Shown piece by piece: positions 7,365 to 15,297 of a stretch of DNA of 15,772 nucleotides. Every line of letters starts with the position of its first letter. The first letter of the stretch is position 1. Origin of the DNA: Holosporaceae bacterium (GTDB lineage Bacteria; Pseudomonadota; Alphaproteobacteria; UBA3830); contig JAITAC010000076.1 in NCBI GenBank assembly GCA_031284345.1, positions 1 through 15,772 of the forward strand, given 5' to 3'. The translations under genes and the position numbers were made by a program. The notes below the pieces were generated by a model. It was not told where the DNA came from, ran no database searches, and saw only the letters and a list, made by a program, of their open reading frames with translations.

Positions 7365-8447
7365 CTATTTGAGGCGTTTCAGGATAAACATACAGGCTCT
7401 GCTTAGTTTTTTCTCGTTGGGAGCGATATTACCGAACAATTGCAGTTTCTTTTCTTTTTCCCATTCTGCAGGTGTTTCGATTTTCTTCACATTCGCGTCG
7501 TTGATGTGATACCAATTTTGATTATCTTTGCAATAGGTGCGAAAATGCCCTGAATTGCAACTGGCTCCATTTCTTGCTCCAATGCCGATTATTTCATATG
7601 GTAATTTATTTAGGTTAATTGTGTCATTGAAAGTAAGTCCGAAATAATTACTGGTGAGAGGAGTATATATTGTTAAATAGTCCGGCAGTTCATTGCCATT
7701 GAAATCCGAGTATGTTGTATATTCTGTTCTCTCGCAGGGAGCGAAATAATTATTAGCCAGTGGCTCTAGGTTAGAAGGGGTATTGGGTATATCGGTCACA
7801 ATAATTCCTTCAGTTTTATAGACATAGGATATAAATTTTTTCTCCTTATCGATTAATTTTTGGCGCAGAGAAAATTGAAGATGATGCTGTAGTGCAAAAC
7901 GCTCCTGATCTGCAAGTTTAGCGGAGGATTCGTTTATAATTCTGTTATACAGATCCATATAAAATAGACACATGTCGTTTGGTGGAATACCAGAAGCCTG
8001 ATTAATGGAATCTTTCTGCAGTGCATTGTAGATCTGCAGTATTTCATTTCCGATGTTGCCATTTCTGGCATTTCTCTTCAGCAGGACTTCCCGCAGAATC
8101 TGCGTAACTAAAGTTTTATTTCTACTAGTCGGAACAGATAATAGGTAATTGCAGACATGCTCATTCATAAATAACAATTGCAAAGCAGTAATGATGAAAC
8201 AACAATTCCCGGGATTTGTAAATCCCACGGGCTTTTCCAGCGCTCTATATGCGGCGATTTTCCCTCCCGAGAGCTCTGTAGATCTCGGTACGAGAGACAA
8301 TCTATTTGTACATAACGCATAGGAAATGCTTAGCGCCGAAGTCAACAAACATAACATAAATATTTTGCCTATTTCCCTGAGATTGGCGGAGGAAAAAATA
8401 TTGGTGATGGCAGATATCCCTTGATGCTTTATTTTCATACTATTCAT
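7365..8447 (-). CDS. Exported USP-family (C19) deubiquitinase-like cysteine protease, candidate effector
   Basis: This 360-residue protein has the two signature boxes of eukaryotic ubiquitin-specific proteases. The Cys box GFTNPGNCCFIITALQLLF (75-93) matches the family GLxNLGNTCYMNSxLQxLF; catalytic Cys is Cys83, with Cys82 in place of the usual Thr. The His box lies at 284-320: YEIIGIGARNG, then NSGHFRTYC with catalytic His301, then NWYHINDANV, where Asn316 (or Asp317) fits the third triad residue of the WYxFDDxxV motif. The predicted reaction is cleavage of ubiquitin or a ubiquitin-like modifier from host proteins. A hydrophobic stretch (29-44) with SYA before residue 45 looks like a Sec signal peptide, preceded by about 25 polar residues. 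The domain is compact for a USP. The start is supported by AGGAG six to seven bases upstream. It is monocistronic, convergent with trkA, and has its own promoter. Horizontal acquisition is plausible, not shown. Confidence 0.8.
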   Translation of the reverse strand: MNSMKIKHQGISAITNIFSSANLREIGKIFMLCLLTSALSISYALCTNRLSLVPRSTELSGGKIAAYRALEKPVGFTNPGNCCFIITALQLLFMNEHVCNYLLSVPTSRNKTLVTQILREVLLKRNARNGNIGNEILQIYNALQKDSINQASGIPPNDMCLFYMDLYNRIINESSAKLADQERFALQHHLQFSLRQKLIDKEKKFISYVYKTEGIIVTDIPNTPSNLEPLANNYFAPCERTEYTTYSDFNGNELPDYLTIYTPLTSNYFGLTFNDTINLNKLPYEIIGIGARNGASCNSGHFRTYCKDNQNWYHINDANVKKIETPAEWEKEKKLQLFGNIAPNEKKLSRACMFILKRLK

Positions 8448-8470
8448 GTGTATCTCCTTTCCTAAATAAC

Positions 8471-8674
8471 ATGATTAAATTTAGTATAACATATTATTAT
8501 TATTTTGTCAACAAAAAAAAGTGTCCAAAAGATGTTTTGTCTATTTTTGCGTATAAAAGCATTGGAAGTATTGCTTGTTTGTCGCAAATTGCCCACATCA
8601 CCGGTAACGAAAAAGCATGGATGCTGCTGTCCGGCAACCTATTTCGGATTGGTAAACCAAAGTTAAGACTATGA
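8471..8674 (+). CDS. Doubtful 67-residue ORF, possible gene remnant
   Basis: An ATG-started ORF runs divergently from the deubiquitinase gene. I do not recognise a family. The first 20 or so residues are low complexity (ITYYYYFVNKKK), overlap the deubiquitinase promoter, and have no ribosome binding site, so a start here is unlikely. The second half (AYKSIGSIACLSQIAHITGN, then LLSGNLFRIGKPKLRL) is less AT-rich and looks like ordinary protein, with a helix and a basic C-terminus. It may be the 3' remnant of a lost gene or a small gene with an unseen start. Confidence 0.25.
   Translation: MIKFSITYYYYFVNKKKCPKDVLSIFAYKSIGSIACLSQIAHITGNEKAWMLLSGNLFRIGKPKLRL
8483..8511 (-). promoter_or_regulatory. 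Extended -10 sigma-70 promoter of the deubiquitinase gene
   Basis: Read on the - strand, a perfect -35 TTGACA (8511-8506) is followed after exactly 17 bases by TATACT (8488-8483), five of six matches to TATAAT, with a TGT extension just before it. Transcription would start near 8476, giving a leader of about 30 bases. The same leader holds the ribosome binding site AGGAG (complement of CTCCT at 8454-8458). This is the closest match to a consensus promoter that I see in the window and implies strong basal expression. Confidence 0.75.
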
Positions 8675-8784
8675 CGCCAAATATTAATTATCCATAAAAG
8701 CCTTTGCTTTTAAAAAATTTTTCAAAAAAAATATTCGGCTATCACGATTTATAAATTTTCGTCCATTATGGCTTCATTTTTTCT
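8675..8784. other. AT-rich spacer upstream of asd with one hairpin
   Basis: No gene is seen here. A 7-bp hairpin pairs TAAAAGC (8695-8701) with GCTTTTA (8706-8712) around loop CTTT, followed by AAAAA and a T run (8718-8722). It could be a weak terminator for anything transcribed from the preceding ORF. The rest is A/T tracts. Confidence 0.4.
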
Positions 8785-8813
8785 TTGAGTTAATGGTAAT
8801 TAGGCTCTACAAT
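8785..8813 (+). promoter_or_regulatory. Sigma-70-like promoter of the asd operon
   Basis: TTGAGT (8785-8790; four of six matches to TTGACA) and TACAAT (8808-8813; five of six matches to TATAAT) are separated by exactly 17 bases. The start of transcription would be near 8820, 24 bases before the ATG at 8844. The -10 element lies inside the in-frame extension that begins at ATG 8793, so that upstream ATG would not be in the message. No operator repeat or riboswitch is visible in the short leader. Confidence 0.55.
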
Positions 8814-8843
8814 AAAGAACTAGATATTATTAAGGATATTGTA

Positions 8844-9902
8844 ATGAAATACGCGAAAGAATATAATATAGCAGTTGTTGGTGCGACAGGAAATGCCGGC
8901 ATGAAAACTTTGCAGATTCTCGCCGAAAGAAATTTTCCCGTAGCCAATATTACAGCCATTGCGTCCGAAAAATCAGTAGGAAAAGAAGTATCTTACAAAA
9001 ATAAAAGCCTACGTGTCCAGCGTTTTTCCGATGTGGATTTTTCCGCTATATCACTTGCTTTTTTCTGCGCCGGAAGCATGGTCTCGAGAAAATATGCCGA
9101 AGATGTGACGGATAAAGGCTGTATAATCATAGATAAATCATCTTATTTTAGATTGAATCCCAAAGTTCCACTGGTGGTTCCAGAAATCAACGCCAAAGTA
9201 TTGCAAAAAGGAGCTCCACTGGGAATTATTTCTACTCCCAATTGTGTGGCCGTCCCCCTAAGCATGACACTGAAAGCTCTGGGAGAGATATCTCCCCTAA
9301 AAAGAGCCGTCGTTTCCACCTATCAGTCGACTTCCGGAGCCGGCAAAAAAGCCATAGACGAATTATATGACCAAAGTCGCTGCATAATGTCCGCTTCTCA
9401 GCCCACTGTACACGTTTTCCCCAAACAAATAGCCTATAACGTAATTCCAGCAATAGGAAATATATTGAGCTCCGGCATTAGCGAAGAAGAAGAAAAAATC
9501 TCATTTGAAGTATGCAAAATCTTAAAATCAGATATACGAGTGGCAGTTACGTGCGTGAGAGTCCCGGTTTTTATAGGACACTGCATGTCCGTCGCCTGCG
9601 AATTCAGCAAACCCGTAACTGAAGAAAATGTCTACGACGTCTTCGAAAATTTCGATGGAATCCTCACCATCGATCGAAGAGAAGAAATCGGAGCCTTCGC
9701 AACCCCCATCGACGTCCAAAACGAAGACGCCGTGTTCGTTAGTAGAATTAGAAAAGATCCAACAGTAAAAAATGGACTTCTCTACTGGATCGCTTCCGAT
9801 AATATAAGAAAAGGAGCAGCCTTGAATAGCGTCCAAATTGCCGAAGAAATGATAAATGAAGACCCAAGCCTCTCTACATTTAAAAAAACAAAAACAAAAT
9901 AA
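8844..9902 (+). CDS. asd: Aspartate-semialdehyde dehydrogenase
   Basis: This enzyme makes L-aspartate 4-semialdehyde from aspartyl phosphate with NADPH, the branch point to diaminopimelate/lysine, threonine and methionine. Numbered from ATG 8844 it has 352 residues, close to the family norm. The N-terminus has the dinucleotide motif VVGATGNAG (11-19). STPNCVAVPL holds catalytic Cys134. STYQSTSGAGKKAIDEL (158-174) and VRVPVFIGHC with active-site His246 follow, then the GLLYWIASDNIRKGAALN segment typical of the C-terminus. The ATG at 8844 is preferred over 8793 because AAGGAT lies 6 bases upstream and a promoter overlaps the extension. Its stop overlaps the aminotransferase start by one base, so the two are coupled. 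That placement suggests its product may also feed the downstream pathway, but a purely housekeeping role is possible. Confidence 0.93.
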   Translation: MKYAKEYNIAVVGATGNAGMKTLQILAERNFPVANITAIASEKSVGKEVSYKNKSLRVQRFSDVDFSAISLAFFCAGSMVSRKYAEDVTDKGCIIIDKSSYFRLNPKVPLVVPEINAKVLQKGAPLGIISTPNCVAVPLSMTLKALGEISPLKRAVVSTYQSTSGAGKKAIDELYDQSRCIMSASQPTVHVFPKQIAYNVIPAIGNILSSGISEEEEKISFEVCKILKSDIRVAVTCVRVPVFIGHCMSVACEFSKPVTEENVYDVFENFDGILTIDRREEIGAFATPIDVQNEDAVFVSRIRKDPTVKNGLLYWIASDNIRKGAALNSVQIAEEMINEDPSLSTFKKTKTK

Positions 9903-11041
9903 TGGACCCAGATAACGAAAATAACTATAACTCACTTTTTATACCTAAACCAAATGAATATAAAGTTCGTTTATATCCAACATTGCACCTCCCCCAGGAT
10001 ATCCAGCGCCTAAAAAATATCCGCAACTCCACCGAGCTCTTGAACTTTTTTTTGGGGAAAAAAATAAATGTCCCCCATAAAAATATGCAGTTTTTCGAAT
10101 CCGGAACAGAAGCCATCGTGGCAGCAATAAAAGCCGCTTCGAAAAATGAAAAAATTGTAGTCGCAGTGCCAGATTTTTTTTGCAATCGAGTGCTGTTGCT
10201 ACTTCATATGAATAATATCGCATATCACTTTTATTCCCTCAACGAAAAATTATGCTTCGATGAAAATAGCCATAAACAATGTCTGGAACAAAGATGTAAT
10301 TTCTTTATTATACCCCATTTGTTTGTCCATAAAAATTTTGATAACTTTGTGGAAAAAATCGCCAATGACAAAAAATATTGCCTGATCGATGCATGTCAAA
10401 CCTACGACGCCATGTTCGGCAAAAATAAAATAATAAAATGTGATTATGTATTCTACGCACTGTCATTTGGACATTCCAAGCCGTCCCAAAGTAGCGGAGG
10501 AGGTGCATTGATTTTCTCCGGAGAAAAATTTACCCAAAATTTAATGAATGTAATCTCCGGCGATTCCTTCAGCGATTTCATCTGCGAAAATAAAATTTTC
10601 CAGGATCGCTATGACCTTTTGAATCACGAACTTCAACAGTCTGCACTAAATAAATTTACTAGAAAATATCAAATAATCTCAGAAAAAAATTCGTCAAATG
10701 CCCATGAAAATTTGTCTCGCATGATCGACGAAAAACAACATGAGGAAAATTATCATAGTTTGAAAAAATGTCTGGAAAATGCCTTTGGACCATCCAGTTT
10801 AAGATATGTGGAAGCGGAAGCAATCCCGTCAATTTTTGCCGTTCATCTGGAAGGCAAAAGATACTCCGTGGGAAAAAAACTTAGTGAACTGGGAATAGAA
10901 ACCACCTGGTATTATCCTAAAAATTTTGATGCGCCTGCCAATAATATCACTGAAAATATACGGAAAAATATATTGATTCTTCCGTTTAGTAGATATCATC
11001 AGGACGTCCAACAACTTATAAAGGCACTGAAAAAAATATGA
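9902..11041 (+). CDS. DegT/DnrJ/EryC1/StrS-like PLP-dependent aminotransferase
   Basis: This is a 379-residue fold-type I PLP enzyme. The N-terminus SLFIPKPNEYKVRLYPT leads to SGTEAI (67-72, PLP phosphate binding), then VAVPDFFCNRV (87-97), LIDACQ with Asp163 (pyridine nitrogen) and Gln166, and SFGHSKPSQSSGGGALIF (188-205), where Lys193 is the expected Schiff-base lysine followed by the glycine-rich turn. Family members transfer an amino group from glutamate or glutamine to a keto or aldehyde substrate, usually a sugar. Here no nucleotide-sugar gene is near, and it starts within the asd stop codon (TAATG), so an aldehyde made by or derived from Asd is a possible substrate. The sequence is divergent from well-known branches. 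The next gene overlaps by 4 bases (ATGA). Fold and class are well supported; substrate is unknown. Confidence 0.82.
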   Translation: MDPDNENNYNSLFIPKPNEYKVRLYPTLHLPQDIQRLKNIRNSTELLNFFLGKKINVPHKNMQFFESGTEAIVAAIKAASKNEKIVVAVPDFFCNRVLLLLHMNNIAYHFYSLNEKLCFDENSHKQCLEQRCNFFIIPHLFVHKNFDNFVEKIANDKKYCLIDACQTYDAMFGKNKIIKCDYVFYALSFGHSKPSQSSGGGALIFSGEKFTQNLMNVISGDSFSDFICENKIFQDRYDLLNHELQQSALNKFTRKYQIISEKNSSNAHENLSRMIDEKQHEENYHSLKKCLENAFGPSSLRYVEAEAIPSIFAVHLEGKRYSVGKKLSELGIETTWYYPKNFDAPANNITENIRKNILILPFSRYHQDVQQLIKALKKI

Positions 11042-11928
11042 AAGCCACCATAAAAAAAATAAATGTTGATGAATGGGAGAAAATCAGAAAAACATCCAAT
11101 GTTTCCTCCGTTTTTTTGCAACATAAATGGATTAGTATTGTGGAAGAATCGTTTTCCCTAAAGTTTGTAAGATATTTGGCGGAAACGTCCGAAGGAAATT
11201 TTTTAATTCCCTGCTACATATGCGACGATTCCTTTTATCAGATAGGATTCATCGGATATGGAGGGCCATTACCCGTTTTGGGCGCACCGGAATCATTGAA
11301 TTATCTCGATGATATGGTGCAATTGATGAACAATGACCTTCGAAGAGAATGTCGCAAAATTGTCACCTATCCCAGCGATGTCCTCTGCTATAAATCCAAT
11401 AAAATGTTGGGGCGAAACTCCCAAACTGATATCATACGACTGGTGCAAGATAACGATTATATGTTCCAAAATGTCATTAGCGGAAATGCAAGAAATAGCA
11501 TTAGAAAAGCACAAAAAAATAACGTAATTGTAAAATTAATTCCGGAAACAGATTTGCCGTTGGCTCACCATTTGCTAACTTCCACTCAGAACAGAGTTGG
11601 AGCTTCCTACCGTACAGACTTTTTATTTTTTGAAAGAATGTATACTTTAGATATATGCCATTTCTGGGGAGGATATTTGAATAACTTGCTGGTCTGTGTC
11701 TCTGTTTTTATACAAGGAGAAAACGAAGTATCCTACTATTTAAACGGTACCGATTTTAATTATAGAGCTTATTGCCCAAATTATATGGTGTTATGGCAAG
11801 CCATAGAAGATGGCATCGCCAATTGTAAAAATATTTTCGACCTGGGCGTATCACACTATGACAACTTGGTCGCATTCAAAAAAAGATGGGGCAGCGCCTC
11901 AGTTAACATAATAAACATAGGTAATTGA
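11038..11928 (+). CDS. FemAB/BioF2-like GNAT acyltransferase
   Basis: This 296-residue protein resembles the Acetyltransf_6 (BioF2-like) and FemAB group, double GNAT folds that move acyl or aminoacyl groups onto amines. A first half-domain spans about 1-135, with FLQHKWISIVEESF near 26-40 and the glycine-rich IGYGGPLPVLG (72-82). The second begins at SGNARNSIRKAQKNNVIVK (148-166), the family's basic helix, and ends with IFDLGVSHYDNLVAFKKRWG (266-285), matching the usual FDfG..g.....KFKkrwG signature. No membrane segment is seen. It overlaps the aminotransferase by 4 bases, and the ligase gene starts on its last stop base, so the three should be made together. It probably acylates the amine produced by the aminotransferase or a later intermediate; the donor may be acyl-CoA, acyl-ACP or aminoacyl-tRNA and cannot be told from sequence. 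Confidence 0.8.
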   Translation: MKATIKKINVDEWEKIRKTSNVSSVFLQHKWISIVEESFSLKFVRYLAETSEGNFLIPCYICDDSFYQIGFIGYGGPLPVLGAPESLNYLDDMVQLMNNDLRRECRKIVTYPSDVLCYKSNKMLGRNSQTDIIRLVQDNDYMFQNVISGNARNSIRKAQKNNVIVKLIPETDLPLAHHLLTSTQNRVGASYRTDFLFFERMYTLDICHFWGGYLNNLLVCVSVFIQGENEVSYYLNGTDFNYRAYCPNYMVLWQAIEDGIANCKNIFDLGVSHYDNLVAFKKRWGSASVNIINIGN

Positions 11929-14900
11929 TGAATAATAAAACTATTTTAGATGCTTTAAAAAATAGAAAGCATGAAAAAAAAATCGCGTACATTGGATTGA
12001 ACGAATCCGCCGAAGAAATAGAACGCATATCATATGAAAATTTATTCCGGGAGACGTCTTCATTTGCATATTTTTTGCATAAAAATAATTTCAAACGAGG
12101 CGAAAATATAATTTTACTATTGAACTCCGATTTAAATTTGCTGAAGGCGTTTTTCGGATGCTTATGTGGAGGAATTCGTCCAATTCTTCCAAAACCGGAA
12201 CCGCATAATAGTATGTTTTGGGAAAATTTGACTAGAATTATGGCGGATTCCGCCGCATCTTCCATCGTGGCAACGAAAGAAATGGCTGATTCAGTGCGGG
12301 ACTTTTTCAAAACAAAAATTTCGCCGCAAAAAATTATTTATTTCGAGGATTTTTGTCCGGACGACAGCTTCTATTGCTGTTCAGAAATAGCTCCGGAAGA
12401 TATCGCCTATCTGAGCTATACCTCCGGATCAACAGGCATGCCCAAAGGAATAAAATTATTGCATAAAAGCTTGTGCAATCATGCAAAAATAATTCGCGAT
12501 TCCATGGATGCCCGTGAAGATTCCACTATTGTTAGCTGGTTGCCATTGCATCACACAGCCGGATTAAATGTCTTGATGGTGCAAAGTCTGTTTGTGGGAG
12601 CGACCGGAGTGCTGATGCCGCCGGAATCGTTTCTAAAATCTCCCCTCAATTGGCTGAAAATAATGCATAAATATAGGGGAACACTCACGGGAGCACCGAA
12701 TTTTGCCTACGATTTATGCGTGGAATTTGCCCAAACGGAGAATCTACAAAATCTGGATTTATCTTCCTGGGAAGTGGCCTTTAATGCGTCGCAGATCATA
12801 AAAGATTCGACCATAAAAAATTTCACAAATACATTCGAAAAATACGGATTTTCCCGCCATACTTTTCGCAGTTTTTACGGAATGACAGAGTGCGTAGCCG
12901 CCGTGGCCGGAGGTATTAGCGCTAAACTGTCGGCGCCAACGCAGCCCAAAAGTGGCGCTCATAACTTTTTCGATGGTCCAGTTGCCAGCTGTGGTATACC
13001 GCTGCTCGGATGCACTATAAAAATCGTGGAATCGCTGCCCAATGGCTTAAGACTCTGTGCTCCATACGAAGTGGGCGAAATCTATATAGACTCCCCAGGC
13101 GTCACCGGCGGATACATAAATGAAGAACTCAATTCCGCATTTGATAAAAAAATCAACGGAGATCCCAAAAAATATTTTTGCAGTGGAGACCTTGGTTTTT
13201 TCGATGCTCACAATAACTTATTTGTTTGCGGCCGTCTGAAAGATTTCGTGATCATAAGAGGAAAAAACATCCACTTCAACGACGTCGACGCATGTCTAGG
13301 CAACGAGGATCCACGACTGTCCGACAACTACCTGAGCTTCGCCATGATTACCAAAGGAGAAGAATACTTGGCAGTGGCTATCGAAGTTCTGCAATCCATC
13401 ACTCCAAAAGAAGGAGCACAAATAGCACAAACACTCCGGAATAAAATATTATCTGCCATCGGAATAGCTCCCCATACGGTGCTTATGCTTGAACCAAACG
13501 CCATCCCAAAAACTAACGTGGGAAAATTACAGCGCCACGAATGTAAACGATTATACATCAGTGGACAACTAAAAATTCTACACAAATACGATTTCGATCA
13601 GGAAGAAACGGAAATTTATATATCCCCGGACGATAACCATCTAGCTAAAATAATAAAAATTATATCTTCCGTTGGAAAAACTACAGATCCCATAGTGGAA
13701 AATACAAAAATTAGTGGCCTCGGTCTGGATTCCCTCACGGCAACCCGCATAATTTCCCGATTCCGCTCATACCTGGGAATAGAATTATCAATTGCAGATG
13801 TTTTATTCGCAGATACCGTCAGCGATATCGTAAAAAAAATCGCTTCTGCCCCAAGCGGCGATGAAAAAAAATCATTCGCGGCTTTTCTGGATAAACAAAA
13901 TAAATCTAAACTAAATTACGAAAATGAATTCCCACTATCCTATTTGCAAAACGAAATTTTATTGGAAGAAGCCCAAAATATTCAAAAAGCTCCCCGCGAA
14001 AATGTATATTTCTGCCTTCAGCTAAAGGGAAATTTTTGCGTCGAATTATTTAAAAAAAGTCTGGAGTTGATTATCGATCAGCAAAAAGAGCTGGGCATGA
14101 TATTTTATGAAAAAAATGGCGATTATCGGCAGCAATATCTTAAAAATAATCTTCATCGAATTCAGGAAAAAGATTTTTCCGCCGCTAACGCTAATGACGC
14201 CCAAGCAAAAATTAATCGCGAAATACGCAATGTCATTGGCGGTTTTTTTGATCTGCAAACCACAGCGATGCAGGTGATAATTTTCAAAAAATCATCTGCC
14301 GAATTTGTGATTCTATTTAATATGCATCACATAATTTTCGATCACTGGTCTCTGGGAGTTTTCCTAAAAGGTCTGTTTGACTGCTATAACGCGCTGGAAA
14401 AGGATAAAAATTACCTTCCTCCGCCATTGAATTTTGAGTACATTGATTTTGTGGAGGCAGAACTAAAATGGAGCGCTTTGAATGGTCGAAAAAAACAGCT
14501 GCTTTATTGGAATGAGCAACTGCGAGATATTCCACTATTGAAACTGAACTATGATTTCGAACGTGGTGGCGGAGAATCCTACAGCGGCGCCATGATTTAT
14601 TTTACAATAGACGCCGACGTCTACGAAAAAATAAAAATTTTTTCGGATCGTCATCGAGTGACCGTATACATGATGCTTTTGAGTGTTTTCAATATATTGA
14701 TGAGCAAATATTCCGGCCAAAGTGATATAATTGTCGGTTCTGCAATCGCGAATAGATCCAGTGGGAAAATAGAGAACATCGTCGGATATTTTTCCAATAT
14801 GCTGGCGATACGCTCCCAAGTGGATCCCCATGAAAATTTCGCTATGTTTTTGAATCGGGTGAAAAGCACAGTACTGGAGGCGCAGCGACATTCGCATATT

Positions 14901-15227
14901 CCGCCGGAAGAAGTTACGAGGAATTTGCAAAATTTCCCCGAGGTACTACCCTATCGCGTGGCGTTTTTGGTGCAGAATACGCCGAAGTTCAGTTGCAAAA
15001 ATGATGAATTTACCATTGATTTCCTTCCTTTTCACAACGGATTTTGCAATTTTGATATGGAGGTCAACGTTGTGGAAAATAACGAACATCTGGACGTAAC
15101 CATTGAATATTGTCGAGATCTTTTTCGAGAAAAAACCATAAATATTTTTCGAGACGAGTATATGATAGCGCTTCAAAAAATATTAGCTGACGAAACCGTT
15201 GTTATTGGAAAAATTATTTCGAATTAG
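11928..15227 (+). CDS. Fatty acyl-AMP ligase - ACP - condensation domain protein (NRPS-like)
   Basis: This 1099-residue protein has three domains. An acyl-adenylating domain (about 1-550) resembles fatty acyl-AMP ligases: YTSGSTGMPKG (164-174), GAPNFAYDLC, LDLSSWEVAFNASQ, FYGMTE, GDLGFF, GRLKDFVIIRGKN, and PKTNVGKLQR with Lys533. A carrier domain (about 570-640) has GLGLDSLTA with phosphopantetheine Ser602. A condensation domain (about 665-1099) has the intact motif HHIIFDHW (800-807). The fatty acid would be activated as acyl-AMP, loaded on the carrier, and amide-linked to an amine by the C domain. No amino-acid adenylation, second carrier or thioesterase is present, so the acceptor is probably a free amine or an unlinked partner. 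ATG 11928 overlaps the previous stop by one base; the TTG just before is less likely. It ends the operon. A phosphopantetheinyl transferase must be elsewhere. Confidence 0.92.
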   Translation: MNNKTILDALKNRKHEKKIAYIGLNESAEEIERISYENLFRETSSFAYFLHKNNFKRGENIILLLNSDLNLLKAFFGCLCGGIRPILPKPEPHNSMFWENLTRIMADSAASSIVATKEMADSVRDFFKTKISPQKIIYFEDFCPDDSFYCCSEIAPEDIAYLSYTSGSTGMPKGIKLLHKSLCNHAKIIRDSMDAREDSTIVSWLPLHHTAGLNVLMVQSLFVGATGVLMPPESFLKSPLNWLKIMHKYRGTLTGAPNFAYDLCVEFAQTENLQNLDLSSWEVAFNASQIIKDSTIKNFTNTFEKYGFSRHTFRSFYGMTECVAAVAGGISAKLSAPTQPKSGAHNFFDGPVASCGIPLLGCTIKIVESLPNGLRLCAPYEVGEIYIDSPGVTGGYINEELNSAFDKKINGDPKKYFCSGDLGFFDAHNNLFVCGRLKDFVIIRGKNIHFNDVDACLGNEDPRLSDNYLSFAMITKGEEYLAVAIEVLQSITPKEGAQIAQTLRNKILSAIGIAPHTVLMLEPNAIPKTNVGKLQRHECKRLYISGQLKILHKYDFDQEETEIYISPDDNHLAKIIKIISSVGKTTDPIVENTKISGLGLDSLTATRIISRFRSYLGIELSIADVLFADTVSDIVKKIASAPSGDEKKSFAAFLDKQNKSKLNYENEFPLSYLQNEILLEEAQNIQKAPRENVYFCLQLKGNFCVELFKKSLELIIDQQKELGMIFYEKNGDYRQQYLKNNLHRIQEKDFSAANANDAQAKINREIRNVIGGFFDLQTTAMQVIIFKKSSAEFVILFNMHHIIFDHWSLGVFLKGLFDCYNALEKDKNYLPPPLNFEYIDFVEAELKWSALNGRKKQLLYWNEQLRDIPLLKLNYDFERGGGESYSGAMIYFTIDADVYEKIKIFSDRHRVTVYMMLLSVFNILMSKYSGQSDIIVGSAIANRSSGKIENIVGYFSNMLAIRSQVDPHENFAMFLNRVKSTVLEAQRHSHIPPEEVTRNLQNFPEVLPYRVAFLVQNTPKFSCKNDEFTIDFLPFHNGFCNFDMEVNVVENNEHLDVTIEYCRDLFREKTINIFRDEYMIALQKILADETVVIGKIISN

Positions 15228-15297
15228 AGCTTACTATTCTATGGATTCCGGGACGTTCTGATTCTGAAATATATTTTGTTTGGGGGTATTTTTTTGT
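15228..15297. other. Spacer after the ligase gene
   Basis: No gene or convincing terminator hairpin is seen. It contains a short direct repeat: TTTTGTTTGGGGGTAT at 15274-15289 and a near copy TTTTGTTGGGGGTAT at 15292-15306, the second running into the first unit of the 102-bp array. Confidence 0.5.

Noticed and set aside
9902..11041. Nucleotide-sugar aminotransferase for O-antigen synthesis
   Set aside because: The fold fits, but there are no glycosyltransferases, dehydratases or other sugar genes in the operon, so that specific role was not assigned.
14535..14930. 131-residue - strand ORF inside the condensation domain
   Set aside because: It is antisense to a conserved domain, has no ribosome binding site of note and no recognisable family.
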